Assembly: GCA_030665705.1 (NCBI GenBank) | Contig: DAOUZG010000071.1 | Span: forward strand, 1-8,179 | Length of the DNA: 8,179 bases | Reading direction: 5' to 3' | Origin: Deltaproteobacteria bacterium | GTDB taxonomy: Bacteria > Myxococcota_A > UBA9160 > SZUA-336 | Part shown: positions 1-6,204 of the stretch, piece by piece | Numbering within the stretch: position 1 is the stretch's first letter | Layout of the letters: each line of letters begins with the position of its first letter | The notes under the pieces: generated by a model | The model's input: the letters and a program-made list of their open reading frames with translations, nothing else | Database searches by the model: none | What the model was told of the DNA's origin: nothing | Translations under genes and position numbers: made by a program

Positions 1-77
1 GTTGAGCGCGATGACCCCGAGTCACATACAAGAGTGAATTGCTAGAAGTATCGCAGATCTGGGCCCGGATTTGGGAT

Positions 78-106
78 TTGCATACAGAACGCTTGTGGCG
101 TATTTT
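78..106 (+). promoter_or_regulatory. Candidate sigma-70-type promoter of the SufR-like regulator
   Basis: TTGCAT at 78-83 (3 of 6 match to the -35 consensus) and TATTTT at 101-106 (4 of 6 match to the -10 consensus) are separated by exactly 17 bases, in a strikingly AT-rich patch of otherwise GC-rich DNA. A start of transcription about 7 bases after the -10 box would fall at about 113-114, on the ATG of the regulator, which would make its mRNA leaderless. The box matches are modest, so the assignment rests on spacing, base composition and position. It is inference. Confidence 0.4.
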
Positions 107-120
107 ATTAAATATGCCAC
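95..120. promoter_or_regulatory. 26-bp near-perfect palindrome, probable operator of the SufR-like regulator
   Basis: Left arm GTGGCGTATTT (95-105) and right arm AAATATGCCAC (110-120) are inverted copies with one mismatch (position 100 against 115), around a four-base centre TATT. Counting the centre, 11 of 13 paired positions are complementary. The palindrome covers the candidate -10 box and the ATG at 114-116, so a bound dimer would block transcription directly. Winged-helix regulators of the SufR type bind DNA as dimers and often repress their own gene; that this is the regulator's own site is inference. Confidence 0.55.
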
Positions 121-764
121 CAGAATCTCGCGCGCGAGCGCGGGATCAGGTCGTCTTCGAGCTTAAGACGCGAGGGCCGCAGACGGCAGGAGAGCTTGCC
201 GATCGCCTCGGTATCACGGCGGTTGCGGTGCGTCAGCACCTCGCGCTCTTAGAAGAAGAAGGCCTGGTCGAGTACGGGGACGAGCGAGGTCCCGTCGGAC
301 GCCCCGCCCGTGTGTGGCAACTGACACCCAAAGCCTCCGAACACTTTCCCGACGCCCACGCGAGTCTGGCCATCGAGTTGGTCGAGGCCGTCCGCGAGAC
401 GTTCGGGGACAAGGGGCTCAAGGACCTCCTCGCCGTCCGCTCGCAGCGTCGCCTGGAGCTCTACCGCGCCCGAATGCCGGGACCCGACGCCCCACTCGAA
501 CGGCGCGTGAGCACACTTGCCGCACTTCGCCGTGAGTCAGGAAACCTCGCCGAGTGGGCCCAGGAGGCGGACGGTGGGTTCCTCCTCATCGAGAATCACT
601 GCACCATCGCGGCAGCCTCCCAGGTCTGTCCCGCGATCTGCGGAGAGGAGCTTGGTCTGTGGCGAACCGTTCTCGGAGGCAACGTCTCGGTCGATATGAC
701 CGAGCACATGCTCGACGGCGACCGACGATGCGTCTTTCGCATCCGTGAGCGCTCCCCCCGCTAG
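114..764 (+). CDS. SufR-like winged-helix transcriptional regulator with C-terminal cysteine cluster
   Basis: 216-residue DNA-binding regulator resembling SufR and related ArsR/DeoR-like repressors (COG2345 type). Residues about 23-54 form the helix-turn-helix (AGELADRLGITAVAVRQHL), followed by a wing with GPVGRPARVWQLT (59-71) and the typical FPDAHA segment (78-83). The C-terminal domain has cysteines C163, C172, C176 and C206; C163-x12-C176 plus a distant cysteine is the kind of arrangement that ligates an Fe-S cluster in SufR, which represses iron-sulfur assembly genes in cyanobacteria. The ATG at 114 was chosen because the HTH then sits at the usual distance from the N terminus, the length matches SufR proteins, and the promoter and palindrome lie just upstream. 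The frame is open further 5' to a TTG at 39, but that extension looks unrelated to the family. The 3' end overlaps the next gene by 20 bases. The Fe-S cofactor and target genes are inferred; no suf genes are in the window. Confidence 0.85.
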   Translation: MPPESRARARDQVVFELKTRGPQTAGELADRLGITAVAVRQHLALLEEEGLVEYGDERGPVGRPARVWQLTPKASEHFPDAHASLAIELVEAVRETFGDKGLKDLLAVRSQRRLELYRARMPGPDAPLERRVSTLAALRRESGNLAEWAQEADGGFLLIENHCTIAAASQVCPAICGEELGLWRTVLGGNVSVDMTEHMLDGDRRCVFRIRERSPR

Positions 765-1752
765 CCCAGATTTCTCACCGGGTTGGCGCCCCGCTCCAGA
801 CGCGCGTATGCGCAATTTCGGAAGGGGCGGAAGGCTGCTCCTGATCATCGTCCTGAATTGGGTCCTGAGAATCCTGACGCTCGGGATCTACCACTTCTGG
901 GCGAAGACCCGCGTACGCCGGTATCTCTGGAGACACACCACCTTGGACGGGGAGCCCTTCACGTACACGGGCCAGGGCCTCGAGCTCCTCCTCGGCTTCG
1001 TGAAGGCGCTTGCGGTCATCGCTCTCCTCGGGGTGGGCACGCAGGCCCTTGCCTCGTTCCTCGCGCCGTTCGGCCCCTGGGTCAGGGCGATTCCCCAGAC
1101 CGCCTTCTTCTTTATGCTGTTCTTTCTCGTCTCCGTCGGGATCTACGGGGCCCGCCGCTATATGCTCAGCCGGACCCGCTGGCGGGAGGTCGGGTTCGCC
1201 CAGACCGGCTCTTCCTTCCGGTACGGGGGCCTGGTGATGGGGCACGGGCTCCTTGCGGTGGTCACGCTCGGGCTCTACACGCCCTTTCTCCAGAACCGTC
1301 TCCTTCACTACCGCGTCACGAATACCTGGTACGGAAACGCTCGCTTCTACTATGACGGCCGGGGACGGGATCTCTTCCCCCGCTTCCTACTGAGCTACCT
1401 GCTCACCCTGCCGACGCTCGGCTTCATCTGGCTCTGGTATGCCGCCGCGGAGGCCCGATATCGCGCGCAGCACATGCGCTTACGAGATGTCTCGTTCTCC
1501 GTGGCCTACACCGGGCTTAAACTGTTGCTCTACTACCTGGGCAACCTCGTGATCCTGATCCTGACCCTGGGTTTGGGCTATCCCTGGGTCGTGCTCCGGG
1601 GCATTCGCTTCCTGCTCTCCCACCTTCGGGTGTTGGGAGAGCTCGACCGCAGCACCATCGGCCCGAGCCGCGAGCCGGCCCCCGGCACTGGCGAGGGTCT
1701 GGTGGAGCTCTTCGACGTGGGCGGCGGCCTGCTCGGCCTGCGGGGCTTCTAG
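745..1752 (+). CDS. YjgN/DUF898 family polytopic inner-membrane protein
   Basis: 335-residue membrane protein of unknown function. The family hallmark is clear near the N terminus: TLGIYHFWAKTRVRRYLW (residues 45-62) followed by LDGEPFTYTG (67-76). Hydrophobic segments lie around 30-50, 80-107, 117-136, 162-182, 210-233 and 256-285. The TLG-aromatic-basic motif recurs at about 174-205, 224-257 and 274-301, so the protein is built from diverged internal repeats. The GTG at 745 overlaps the end of the regulator gene by 20 bases and has no clear ribosome-binding site, which fits translational coupling. An in-frame ATG at 808 would give a shorter form but would trim the segment before the first membrane helix. 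No catalytic residues are recognisable. The overlap with the SufR-like gene suggests co-expression under that regulator, an unproven link. Confidence 0.85.
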   Translation: MSAPPASPDFSPGWRPAPDARMRNFGRGGRLLLIIVLNWVLRILTLGIYHFWAKTRVRRYLWRHTTLDGEPFTYTGQGLELLLGFVKALAVIALLGVGTQALASFLAPFGPWVRAIPQTAFFFMLFFLVSVGIYGARRYMLSRTRWREVGFAQTGSSFRYGGLVMGHGLLAVVTLGLYTPFLQNRLLHYRVTNTWYGNARFYYDGRGRDLFPRFLLSYLLTLPTLGFIWLWYAAAEARYRAQHMRLRDVSFSVAYTGLKLLLYYLGNLVILILTLGLGYPWVVLRGIRFLLSHLRVLGELDRSTIGPSREPAPGTGEGLVELFDVGGGLLGLRGF

Positions 1753-1784
1753 CTCGCGTTCGGCGCGGATCAGCTTCGCCGGCT

Positions 1785-1799
1785 GCCCGGGGGCCGGGC
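1785..1799 (+). terminator. GC-rich hairpin after the YjgN-family gene
   Basis: GCCCGG (1785-1790) and CCGGGC (1794-1799) form a perfect 6-bp stem with a GGG loop, starting 32 bases after the stop codon. Two more outer pairs are possible after one mismatch. There is no following T-run, so it is not a canonical intrinsic terminator. It overlaps the next inverted repeat at one base. The rest of the 136-base spacer (1753-1888) shows no convincing promoter. Confidence 0.2.
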
Positions 1800-1813
1800 C
1801 GCTACCATAGCGG
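1799..1813. repeat. 15-bp perfect inverted repeat upstream of the nucleotide-transporter-like gene
   Basis: CCGCTA (1799-1804) and TAGCGG (1808-1813) are perfect inverted copies around CCA. It lies 75 bases before the GTG of the large gene at 1889. It could be a dimer binding site or a small RNA hairpin competing with the stem at 1785-1799. It is not related in sequence to the palindrome at 95-120. Function is unknown. Confidence 0.3.
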
Positions 1814-1877
1814 GCACGCGGGGAACCGAGGCGCCGTCGGCCCCCAGCCAAGTGACCCGCAGCTTACGATCTCGGGT

Positions 1878-1882
1878 GAGGA
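1878..1882 (+). promoter_or_regulatory. Ribosome-binding site deciding the GTG start at 1889
   Basis: GAGGA lies six bases before the GTG at 1889. It is the only good Shine-Dalgarno match near the 5' end of this reading frame, and the resulting N terminus leads directly into the first membrane segment as expected for the family. Confidence 0.65.
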
Positions 1883-1888
1883 ACGGCG

Positions 1889-4800
1889 GTGACTCTCGCG
1901 CGTGAAGCATCAGCCTGGAGCCTCTGGAGGCTTCTCCCCGGGGTCCGGCCCCCGGAGCGGGCGAGCTTTCTCTTCTTTCTTTCGCTGTCCGGGCTGATCG
2001 CCTTTTCGCAGACGATCGGCCTCGCGACTTCCGAAGCCCTCTTCCTCGCTCGTTTGGGGGTCTCCCAGCTGCCGCTGGCCTTCGTCCTGGCCTCCGCCGT
2101 CGCGGTGGCGGGCTCGCTCGCCTATGCGTTGGTCGTCGGGAAGAGGCGCAACGACCTCCTCTTCGTAGAGCTGCTCCTCCTGGTTGCGGGAACCCTGCTC
2201 ATCCTCGGTCTCGCGGTGCAGGTCGGGCTGTCCTGGGCGCCCATCGCACTGCTTTGCGTCTTCTACCTGGCCCAGGCCATCTTCCTTAACCACTTCTGGA
2301 CCTTTGCCGGGGACTACTTCGACCTCCTCGCGACTAAACGCCTGTTCCCCCTGTTTCCGATCGGGGCAAGCCTCGGAGGGTTGATCGGGGGCGCCGCGAC
2401 GGCTCTGGCAACTCGAGTGGTTTCGCCGGAGGTTCTCGTCTACGTGTGGGGGGCGGCGCTGGTGCTCGCTGCTGGGTTGGTGGGGAGCACCCGCTCGAAG
2501 CTGCGGCGTTGGTACCCCGTCGAGCTCGAAGAGCAGGACGAGAGCTCGGTCGAGGGACTTCGCGTGGCCGCACGCTTCCTGCGCCGATCGACACTGGGGC
2601 AGACCCTGATTGTGTCGACGGTCGGGATGGTGCTGGTCCTTTTCCTCCTCCAGTACCTCTACTCCGGGGTGTTCGTACGGTCGTTTCCGGAGGAGGGCAC
2701 GCTTGCGGCCTTCATCGGGGTCTATCTCGCCGTCACCAGCTTGCTCGAGATCGCTTTGGAGCGGTTCGTCACCCCGCGGCTGATACAGAGGCTGGGAGTG
2801 GGCTCCGCGAACCTCGTGCATCCGGTGCTGACCCTGCTCGGGTTCGGCCTGCTCGCGGTTGATCCACGCCTGTATGCCGGGGTTTTGGCCCGTGTGAACC
2901 GGGAGATGATCGAGGACGCGCTGGCGGCTCCTGTGCGCATGCTCGTGCAGAACGCGCTGCCCCCACGGCTCCGCGGGAAGATCCGGGCGTTTCTCGAGGG
3001 CATGGTCGTCCACGCCGGAATGGTGCTGGCGGGGTGCCTTCTCGTTGCGCTGGGACCGGCCGTCGAGACCCGCTGGGTCTGCATGGCCGGTGCGGCAGCC
3101 GCCCTCCTTTACCTGGGTGCCAACCTGAGGGTGCGCCGGGCCTATCTCGCCAGCCTGGTCGCGGGCGTCCGGAGCGGGCGGGTCGATCTTCGCGAGCGTT
3201 CCGACGAGCTCGGGGCCTTCGAGATCCAACGGCTCGTCGACCTCTGGGGGAGTCTGATTCTGGAGGAGAAGCAGCCGCACCCCTCGCCCGCCACCCGGCA
3301 GCTCGCGCGGCTTCTCGCGCGCCGACGCGTGCTGGATCCGCTCATGGGAGCGCTCTCCCACGAGCAGACCGCGGTCCGGCGCGCGGCCGTTGAGGCTCTC
3401 TCGGAGTGTCCGGAGGAGGCGCCTGCGGCCCTTGCCGCGAGTCTCCAGGATCCCGATGCCGAGGTCCGACTCGTCGTCGTCCGGGCCTGGCGCAAGCGAG
3501 CCGCCGACGGTGGAGAAACCGAGCAGCCCGATCTGCTGCGGGCTCTCCTGACGGACCCCGATCCTCGTGTGCGGGCCGAGGCAGCACGGTGCCTCGGAGA
3601 TGACGGGGAGTCGGTCATGGTGGGGATGGTGCTTGCCGCCGACCCGGCCACCGCAGAGGCTGCGCTGCGAACGCTGCCGCCCGCTCGGGTCTCCCTCGCG
3701 CTGAAGAGGGTGGACGACAACGACCCCCGCATCCGCGCGGCCGCGCTCGAGGCACTGAGCCACATCGATGGCCCCGCGCCGCTGGATCTCTCGCGTCTGC
3801 GCAGCGAGTTCGAGCACTCCGACACCGCGGTGCGCTGTGCAGCCGTCGCCGCCCTTGCGACCCGTCCGGAGCCCGAGGCGGAGACTACGCTCGCAAGCGC
3901 GCTTGCCGATCCCGCTCGGGAGGTCCGACGCTCGGCAGCGCTACACCTCGCACGTCTCGGGGAGCGCGGTGTGGAGCTGGCCACCTCCGCTCTCGAAACC
4001 CAGCCGACCTGGGCGGCGGAAGCGGCGTTCCTGGCAATTGCTCGGAGCGGCAGCTCGAACGCCCATCCCGTCCTCATCTCCCAGCTCCGTCTCCATGCGC
4101 GTCAGGCGTGGATCGCTCTCCGAGCCCTGGGAACCCTTCCCGTGAACGGGGACCTCCCGTCGCGGTTCCTCCGTGCGGCCTACGAGGACGCGCTGGTTCA
4201 GAACCGCAAGCTCGCCTTCCGGATTCTCGAGCTGCTCGAGGACGCCACCGTCGTACGCACGGTCGAGAAGGTGCTCCTGTTCGAGTCGGGCCGGTTGCGA
4301 GGAGAGGCTCTCGAGGTGCTCTCCCACCTCGGGGATCGGGAGGCGGCCAGCCTCCTCGTCATGACGCTGGAGGAGGCGATCCGCGTGGGCACTCCGCACG
4401 GGGGCGGCGTCGAGAGTGGAGGCTGGGAGGATCTCCATGAGATCCTCGCCGAGGCGAGGCGGGCGTTGAACCGATGGATCCGAATTGCAGGCGCGGCCTA
4501 CGATGACCGCGCTGCACGAGTGGAGGCGAACATGGAACGACTTCTTGCCCTCCGGAACGTCTCGCTGTTCAGTGAGATGAGTCTCGATCAGCTCGAGGTG
4601 ATCAACGGGCTGATGGTCGAGTCGCAGTTCGTATCGGGGGAGGTGATCTTCTGGGAGGGTGACCCCGGAAGGGAGCTCTACCTGATCACGGAAGGGGCCG
4701 TCGATATCGTGAAAGATCACGGGACCGACCGTGCGGTTCACCTGGCACGGCTCGATGCGGGGAGCTGCGTCGGGGAGATTGCGGTCCTGGATGAGTCCCC

Positions 4801-4987
4801 CCGCACCGCGACGGCCGTTGCGGCGGAGGACTGCACCTTACTCGGGCTGGGCGGCGATCGCTTCAAGGAGCTGATCTACGATATGCCGGAACTCGCCTTC
4901 GCGATCTTCGGGGTGCTCACCGGTCACCTTCGCCGGTCCGACGAGCGGCTCCAGGAGGCGATCCTCGGAGGCGGCGGCGGAATCTAG
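1889..4987 (+). CDS. NTT-like (ATP/ADP translocase-type) membrane protein fused to HEAT repeats and a cyclic-nucleotide-binding domain
   Basis: 1032-residue three-part protein. Residues about 25-415 form a polytopic membrane domain of some 10-12 helices resembling Npt1/NTT nucleotide transporters; the best local signature is HFWTFAGDYFDLLATKRLF (135-153) followed by FPIGASLGG, which parallels the FW..FA....AKR-F..LF.IGA motif of that family. Residues about 465-830 are an alpha-helical HEAT array with many D-P-x-x-x-V-R-x-x-A units, for example around 521-530, 557-568, 612-623, 645-656 and 674-685. Residues about 887-1010 are a cyclic-nucleotide-binding domain; the phosphate-binding cassette reads VGEIAVLDESPRTATAVA (961-978), with E963, R972 and T973 at the expected ligand positions. 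A Gly-rich tail follows. The cytoplasmic part probably senses a cyclic nucleotide and gates or relays to the membrane half. Whether nucleotides are actually transported, and which ligand binds, cannot be read from sequence. A spacer with its own ribosome-binding site separates it from the YjgN-family gene, so it may be a separate unit. Confidence 0.85.
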   Translation: MTLAREASAWSLWRLLPGVRPPERASFLFFLSLSGLIAFSQTIGLATSEALFLARLGVSQLPLAFVLASAVAVAGSLAYALVVGKRRNDLLFVELLLLVAGTLLILGLAVQVGLSWAPIALLCVFYLAQAIFLNHFWTFAGDYFDLLATKRLFPLFPIGASLGGLIGGAATALATRVVSPEVLVYVWGAALVLAAGLVGSTRSKLRRWYPVELEEQDESSVEGLRVAARFLRRSTLGQTLIVSTVGMVLVLFLLQYLYSGVFVRSFPEEGTLAAFIGVYLAVTSLLEIALERFVTPRLIQRLGVGSANLVHPVLTLLGFGLLAVDPRLYAGVLARVNREMIEDALAAPVRMLVQNALPPRLRGKIRAFLEGMVVHAGMVLAGCLLVALGPAVETRWVCMAGAAAALLYLGANLRVRRAYLASLVAGVRSGRVDLRERSDELGAFEIQRLVDLWGSLILEEKQPHPSPATRQLARLLARRRVLDPLMGALSHEQTAVRRAAVEALSECPEEAPAALAASLQDPDAEVRLVVVRAWRKRAADGGETEQPDLLRALLTDPDPRVRAEAARCLGDDGESVMVGMVLAADPATAEAALRTLPPARVSLALKRVDDNDPRIRAAALEALSHIDGPAPLDLSRLRSEFEHSDTAVRCAAVAALATRPEPEAETTLASALADPAREVRRSAALHLARLGERGVELATSALETQPTWAAEAAFLAIARSGSSNAHPVLISQLRLHARQAWIALRALGTLPVNGDLPSRFLRAAYEDALVQNRKLAFRILELLEDATVVRTVEKVLLFESGRLRGEALEVLSHLGDREAASLLVMTLEEAIRVGTPHGGGVESGGWEDLHEILAEARRALNRWIRIAGAAYDDRAARVEANMERLLALRNVSLFSEMSLDQLEVINGLMVESQFVSGEVIFWEGDPGRELYLITEGAVDIVKDHGTDRAVHLARLDAGSCVGEIAVLDESPRTATAVAAEDCTLLGLGGDRFKELIYDMPELAFAIFGVLTGHLRRSDERLQEAILGGGGGI

Positions 4988-4994
4988 ATCTAGA
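4983..4994. repeat. 12-bp perfect palindrome overlapping the stop codon
   Basis: TCTAGATCTAGA is fully self-complementary and contains the TAG stop (4985-4987) of the preceding gene. It has no loop, so it cannot form a useful hairpin by itself; it may be chance. Confidence 0.3.
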
Positions 4995-5026
4995 CCCGAA
5001 CGTCTGCCCGGGGGGCTAGGCCGGTC

Positions 5027-5050
5027 GGATCCTCACCAGGACCCTCACCA
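5027..5050. repeat. Tandem 12-bp duplication that doubles a stop codon
   Basis: GGATCCTCACCA (5027-5038) and GGACCCTCACCA (5039-5050) are adjacent direct copies with one mismatch (5030 against 5042). On the minus strand each copy carries TGG TGA in the frame of the YkvA-family gene, so the duplication gives that gene a second in-frame stop 12 bases downstream of the first. Confidence 0.6.
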
Positions 5051-5605
5051 GAGTCGGAACCGGCGTTCCGACTTCGCGCGATCCTGGACACGTGCCTGCC
5101 TTCCTTGAATCCGTCCGCGGAGCTGCTTGCGCTTCGCGACGAGGCGAACCTCGAGCGCTCGGCTGCTCGGGTGCCGACGCTGCCGTTCCCGCTCCCGGAA
5201 TCGGCAGAAATCGCGGTACCCGCTCAGCTCGTGACGCAGCTCGTTGGCGATCAGCTCGATCATGATAGCGTCGTCCAGGAAACCGAACCCCGGGATGTGA
5301 TCGGGAATCAGGTCCACGGGATCGAGAAAATACGCAAGCGCCGTCAGCACGCGCGGCCGTACCGAGCCCGGCAAGACCCAGTCCTTGTCCTTGACCATGC
5401 TGATGATCGTCTCGAGCATCTCGATCCGTTCCAGCACATACGCGGGGGCTTCCGCCGCTCGCACCTCCCGCGTCTTCGCGAGGGCCGCCTGAAGGATCTC
5501 TTCCTCGCTCCGTCCTCGAGCGGCGGCGATTGCCTGTCGCATGACCTGGCGAAAGTGCTTGAGGTCCCGATCCGACAGGGCGAAAGTGACGCGGAGCTCG
5601 GCCAT
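5045..5605 (-). CDS. YkvA family (DUF1232) protein
   Basis: 186-residue protein of unknown function. The DUF1232 core is the segment LTALAYFLDPVDLIPDHIPG (87-106) followed by FGFLDDAIMIELIANEL (107-123), a hydrophobic hairpin-like region typical of YkvA proteins. The N terminus (about 1-75) is charged and helical, with an RVTFALSDRDLKHFRQ start seen in proteobacterial members. The tail (about 135-186) is strongly basic, rich in Arg and Lys, and could contact membrane phospholipid or nucleic acid. The ATG shares one base with the mlaC stop (TGATG) and is preceded by AGGAG five bases away, so it is the last gene of the mla operon. Position suggests an accessory role in envelope homeostasis, but no function is established. 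Its last codons hold the hairpin at 5052-5073. Confidence 0.85.
   Translation of the reverse strand: MAELRVTFALSDRDLKHFRQVMRQAIAAARGRSEEEILQAALAKTREVRAAEAPAYVLERIEMLETIISMVKDKDWVLPGSVRPRVLTALAYFLDPVDLIPDHIPGFGFLDDAIMIELIANELRHELSGYRDFCRFRERERQRRHPSSRALEVRLVAKRKQLRGRIQGRQARVQDRAKSERRFRLW
5052..5073. terminator. Perfect 9-bp hairpin at the meeting point of the convergent units
   Basis: AGTCGGAAC (5052-5060) and GTTCCGACT (5065-5073) pair perfectly around a CGGC loop. The hairpin lies 65 bases past the stop of the plus-strand gene and within the last codons of the minus-strand YkvA-family gene. No T-run follows on either strand, so this is not a textbook intrinsic terminator; it could be a bidirectional pause or 3'-end-protecting structure. 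No better candidate lies in 4988-5044. Confidence 0.4.
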
Positions 5606-6204
5606 CAGCTCTCCTGCGCCTCCTTCTCGTTCTTCTCTCGGAGGACATCGATCAGCTGGTCGGCGCCCTTCGTGCTGACGATCTCCTGGACCTGAGACCG
5701 GAAGTTCGAGATGAGGCTGATTCCCTCGATGATCACGTCGATAACATACCAGGAATCATCGCGGGCGCGCATCCGGTAGTCGATCAACACGCCGTCCGCG
5801 GCTCCGCCGCGCACGATGGTCTTGACGGTGACGTCCCCGTTCGACTCGGTGCGCGCATCACCCATCTCGATCGTCTCGTTCGAGAACTCCCCCAGGCGAC
5901 GCCCGTACGTCATCGTGAGGTGTTTCTGGAACTCGACGAGGAACTCGTCCTGCTGCTCCGCGCTGAGCTTCTTCCGGTTCCGAGCCAGCACGAGTTTGGA
6001 CATGCGCTTGAAGTCGAAGCGCGCCTCCGCCACCTTCTCGACTCGGCGTAGCCTCTCCTCGTGCGAGAGGCCGGGCTCTCGCAACGCGGCGAGGACCTGA
6101 TCGATGCTCTGCTTCATAACGGTGCGGGCATCCTCAGCAGCCACGGGAGGGGCCCAGACGAGTAGGGCCACGAAGGCGGAGAGCCGGGCGAGTTTACTCA
6201 TCAT
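5605..6204 (-). CDS. mlaC: MlaC, periplasmic phospholipid-binding protein
   Basis: 199-residue Ttg2D/MlaC protein that carries phospholipid between MlaA in the outer membrane and the MlaFEDB complex in the inner membrane. A Sec signal peptide (residues 1-23, probable cleavage VAA|ED) gives export. Family features include FDFKRMSKLVLAR (63-75), the EFLVEFQKHLTMTYGRRL segment (87-104), VKTIVRGG (127-134), and the hallmark WYVIDVIIEGISLISNFRSQ (152-171). Two adjacent ATGs (6204 and 6201) are possible starts; GAGGTGA at 6217-6211 suits either, six or nine bases away. The gene overlaps the end of mlaA by 11 bases (8 with the second ATG) and its TGA overlaps the ATG of the YkvA-family gene by one. 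E. coli MlaC is 211 residues, so the length is normal. Confidence 0.95.
   Translation of the reverse strand: MMSKLARLSAFVALLVWAPPVAAEDARTVMKQSIDQVLAALREPGLSHEERLRRVEKVAEARFDFKRMSKLVLARNRKKLSAEQQDEFLVEFQKHLTMTYGRRLGEFSNETIEMGDARTESNGDVTVKTIVRGGAADGVLIDYRMRARDDSWYVIDVIIEGISLISNFRSQVQEIVSTKGADQLIDVLREKNEKEAQES

Noticed and set aside
1..45. Possible 3' tail of an upstream plus-strand gene ending in TAG at 43-45, or a divergent minus-strand start at 25
   Set aside because: Only about 14 or 8 codons are visible and neither resembles a known protein, so no gene can be supported.
39..113. TTG-initiated N-terminal extension of the regulator
   Set aside because: The added 25 residues precede the family-typical N terminus, the start codon is rare, and the stretch contains the candidate promoter and operator.
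775..1308. 177-codon minus-strand and 190-codon plus-strand alternative frames over the YjgN-family gene
   Set aside because: Both overlap a well-recognised DUF898 sequence and have compositions typical of out-of-frame reading.
1910..3817. 635-codon open frame on the minus strand opposite the large fusion gene
   Set aside because: It lies wholly antisense to a gene with clear membrane, HEAT and cyclic-nucleotide features. Its translation is Arg/Gly/Pro/Glu-rich with no recognisable domain, as expected from high-GC antisense frames.
3142..4077. 311-codon minus-strand open frame inside the HEAT region
   Set aside because: Low-complexity Arg/Ser/Ala translation, a GC-driven shadow of the HEAT-repeat coding sequence.
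5016..5648. 210-codon minus-strand frame overlapping the YkvA-family gene
   Set aside because: The 186-residue frame carries the DUF1232 motif, a good ribosome-binding site and tight coupling to mlaC; this alternative is an Arg-rich shadow.
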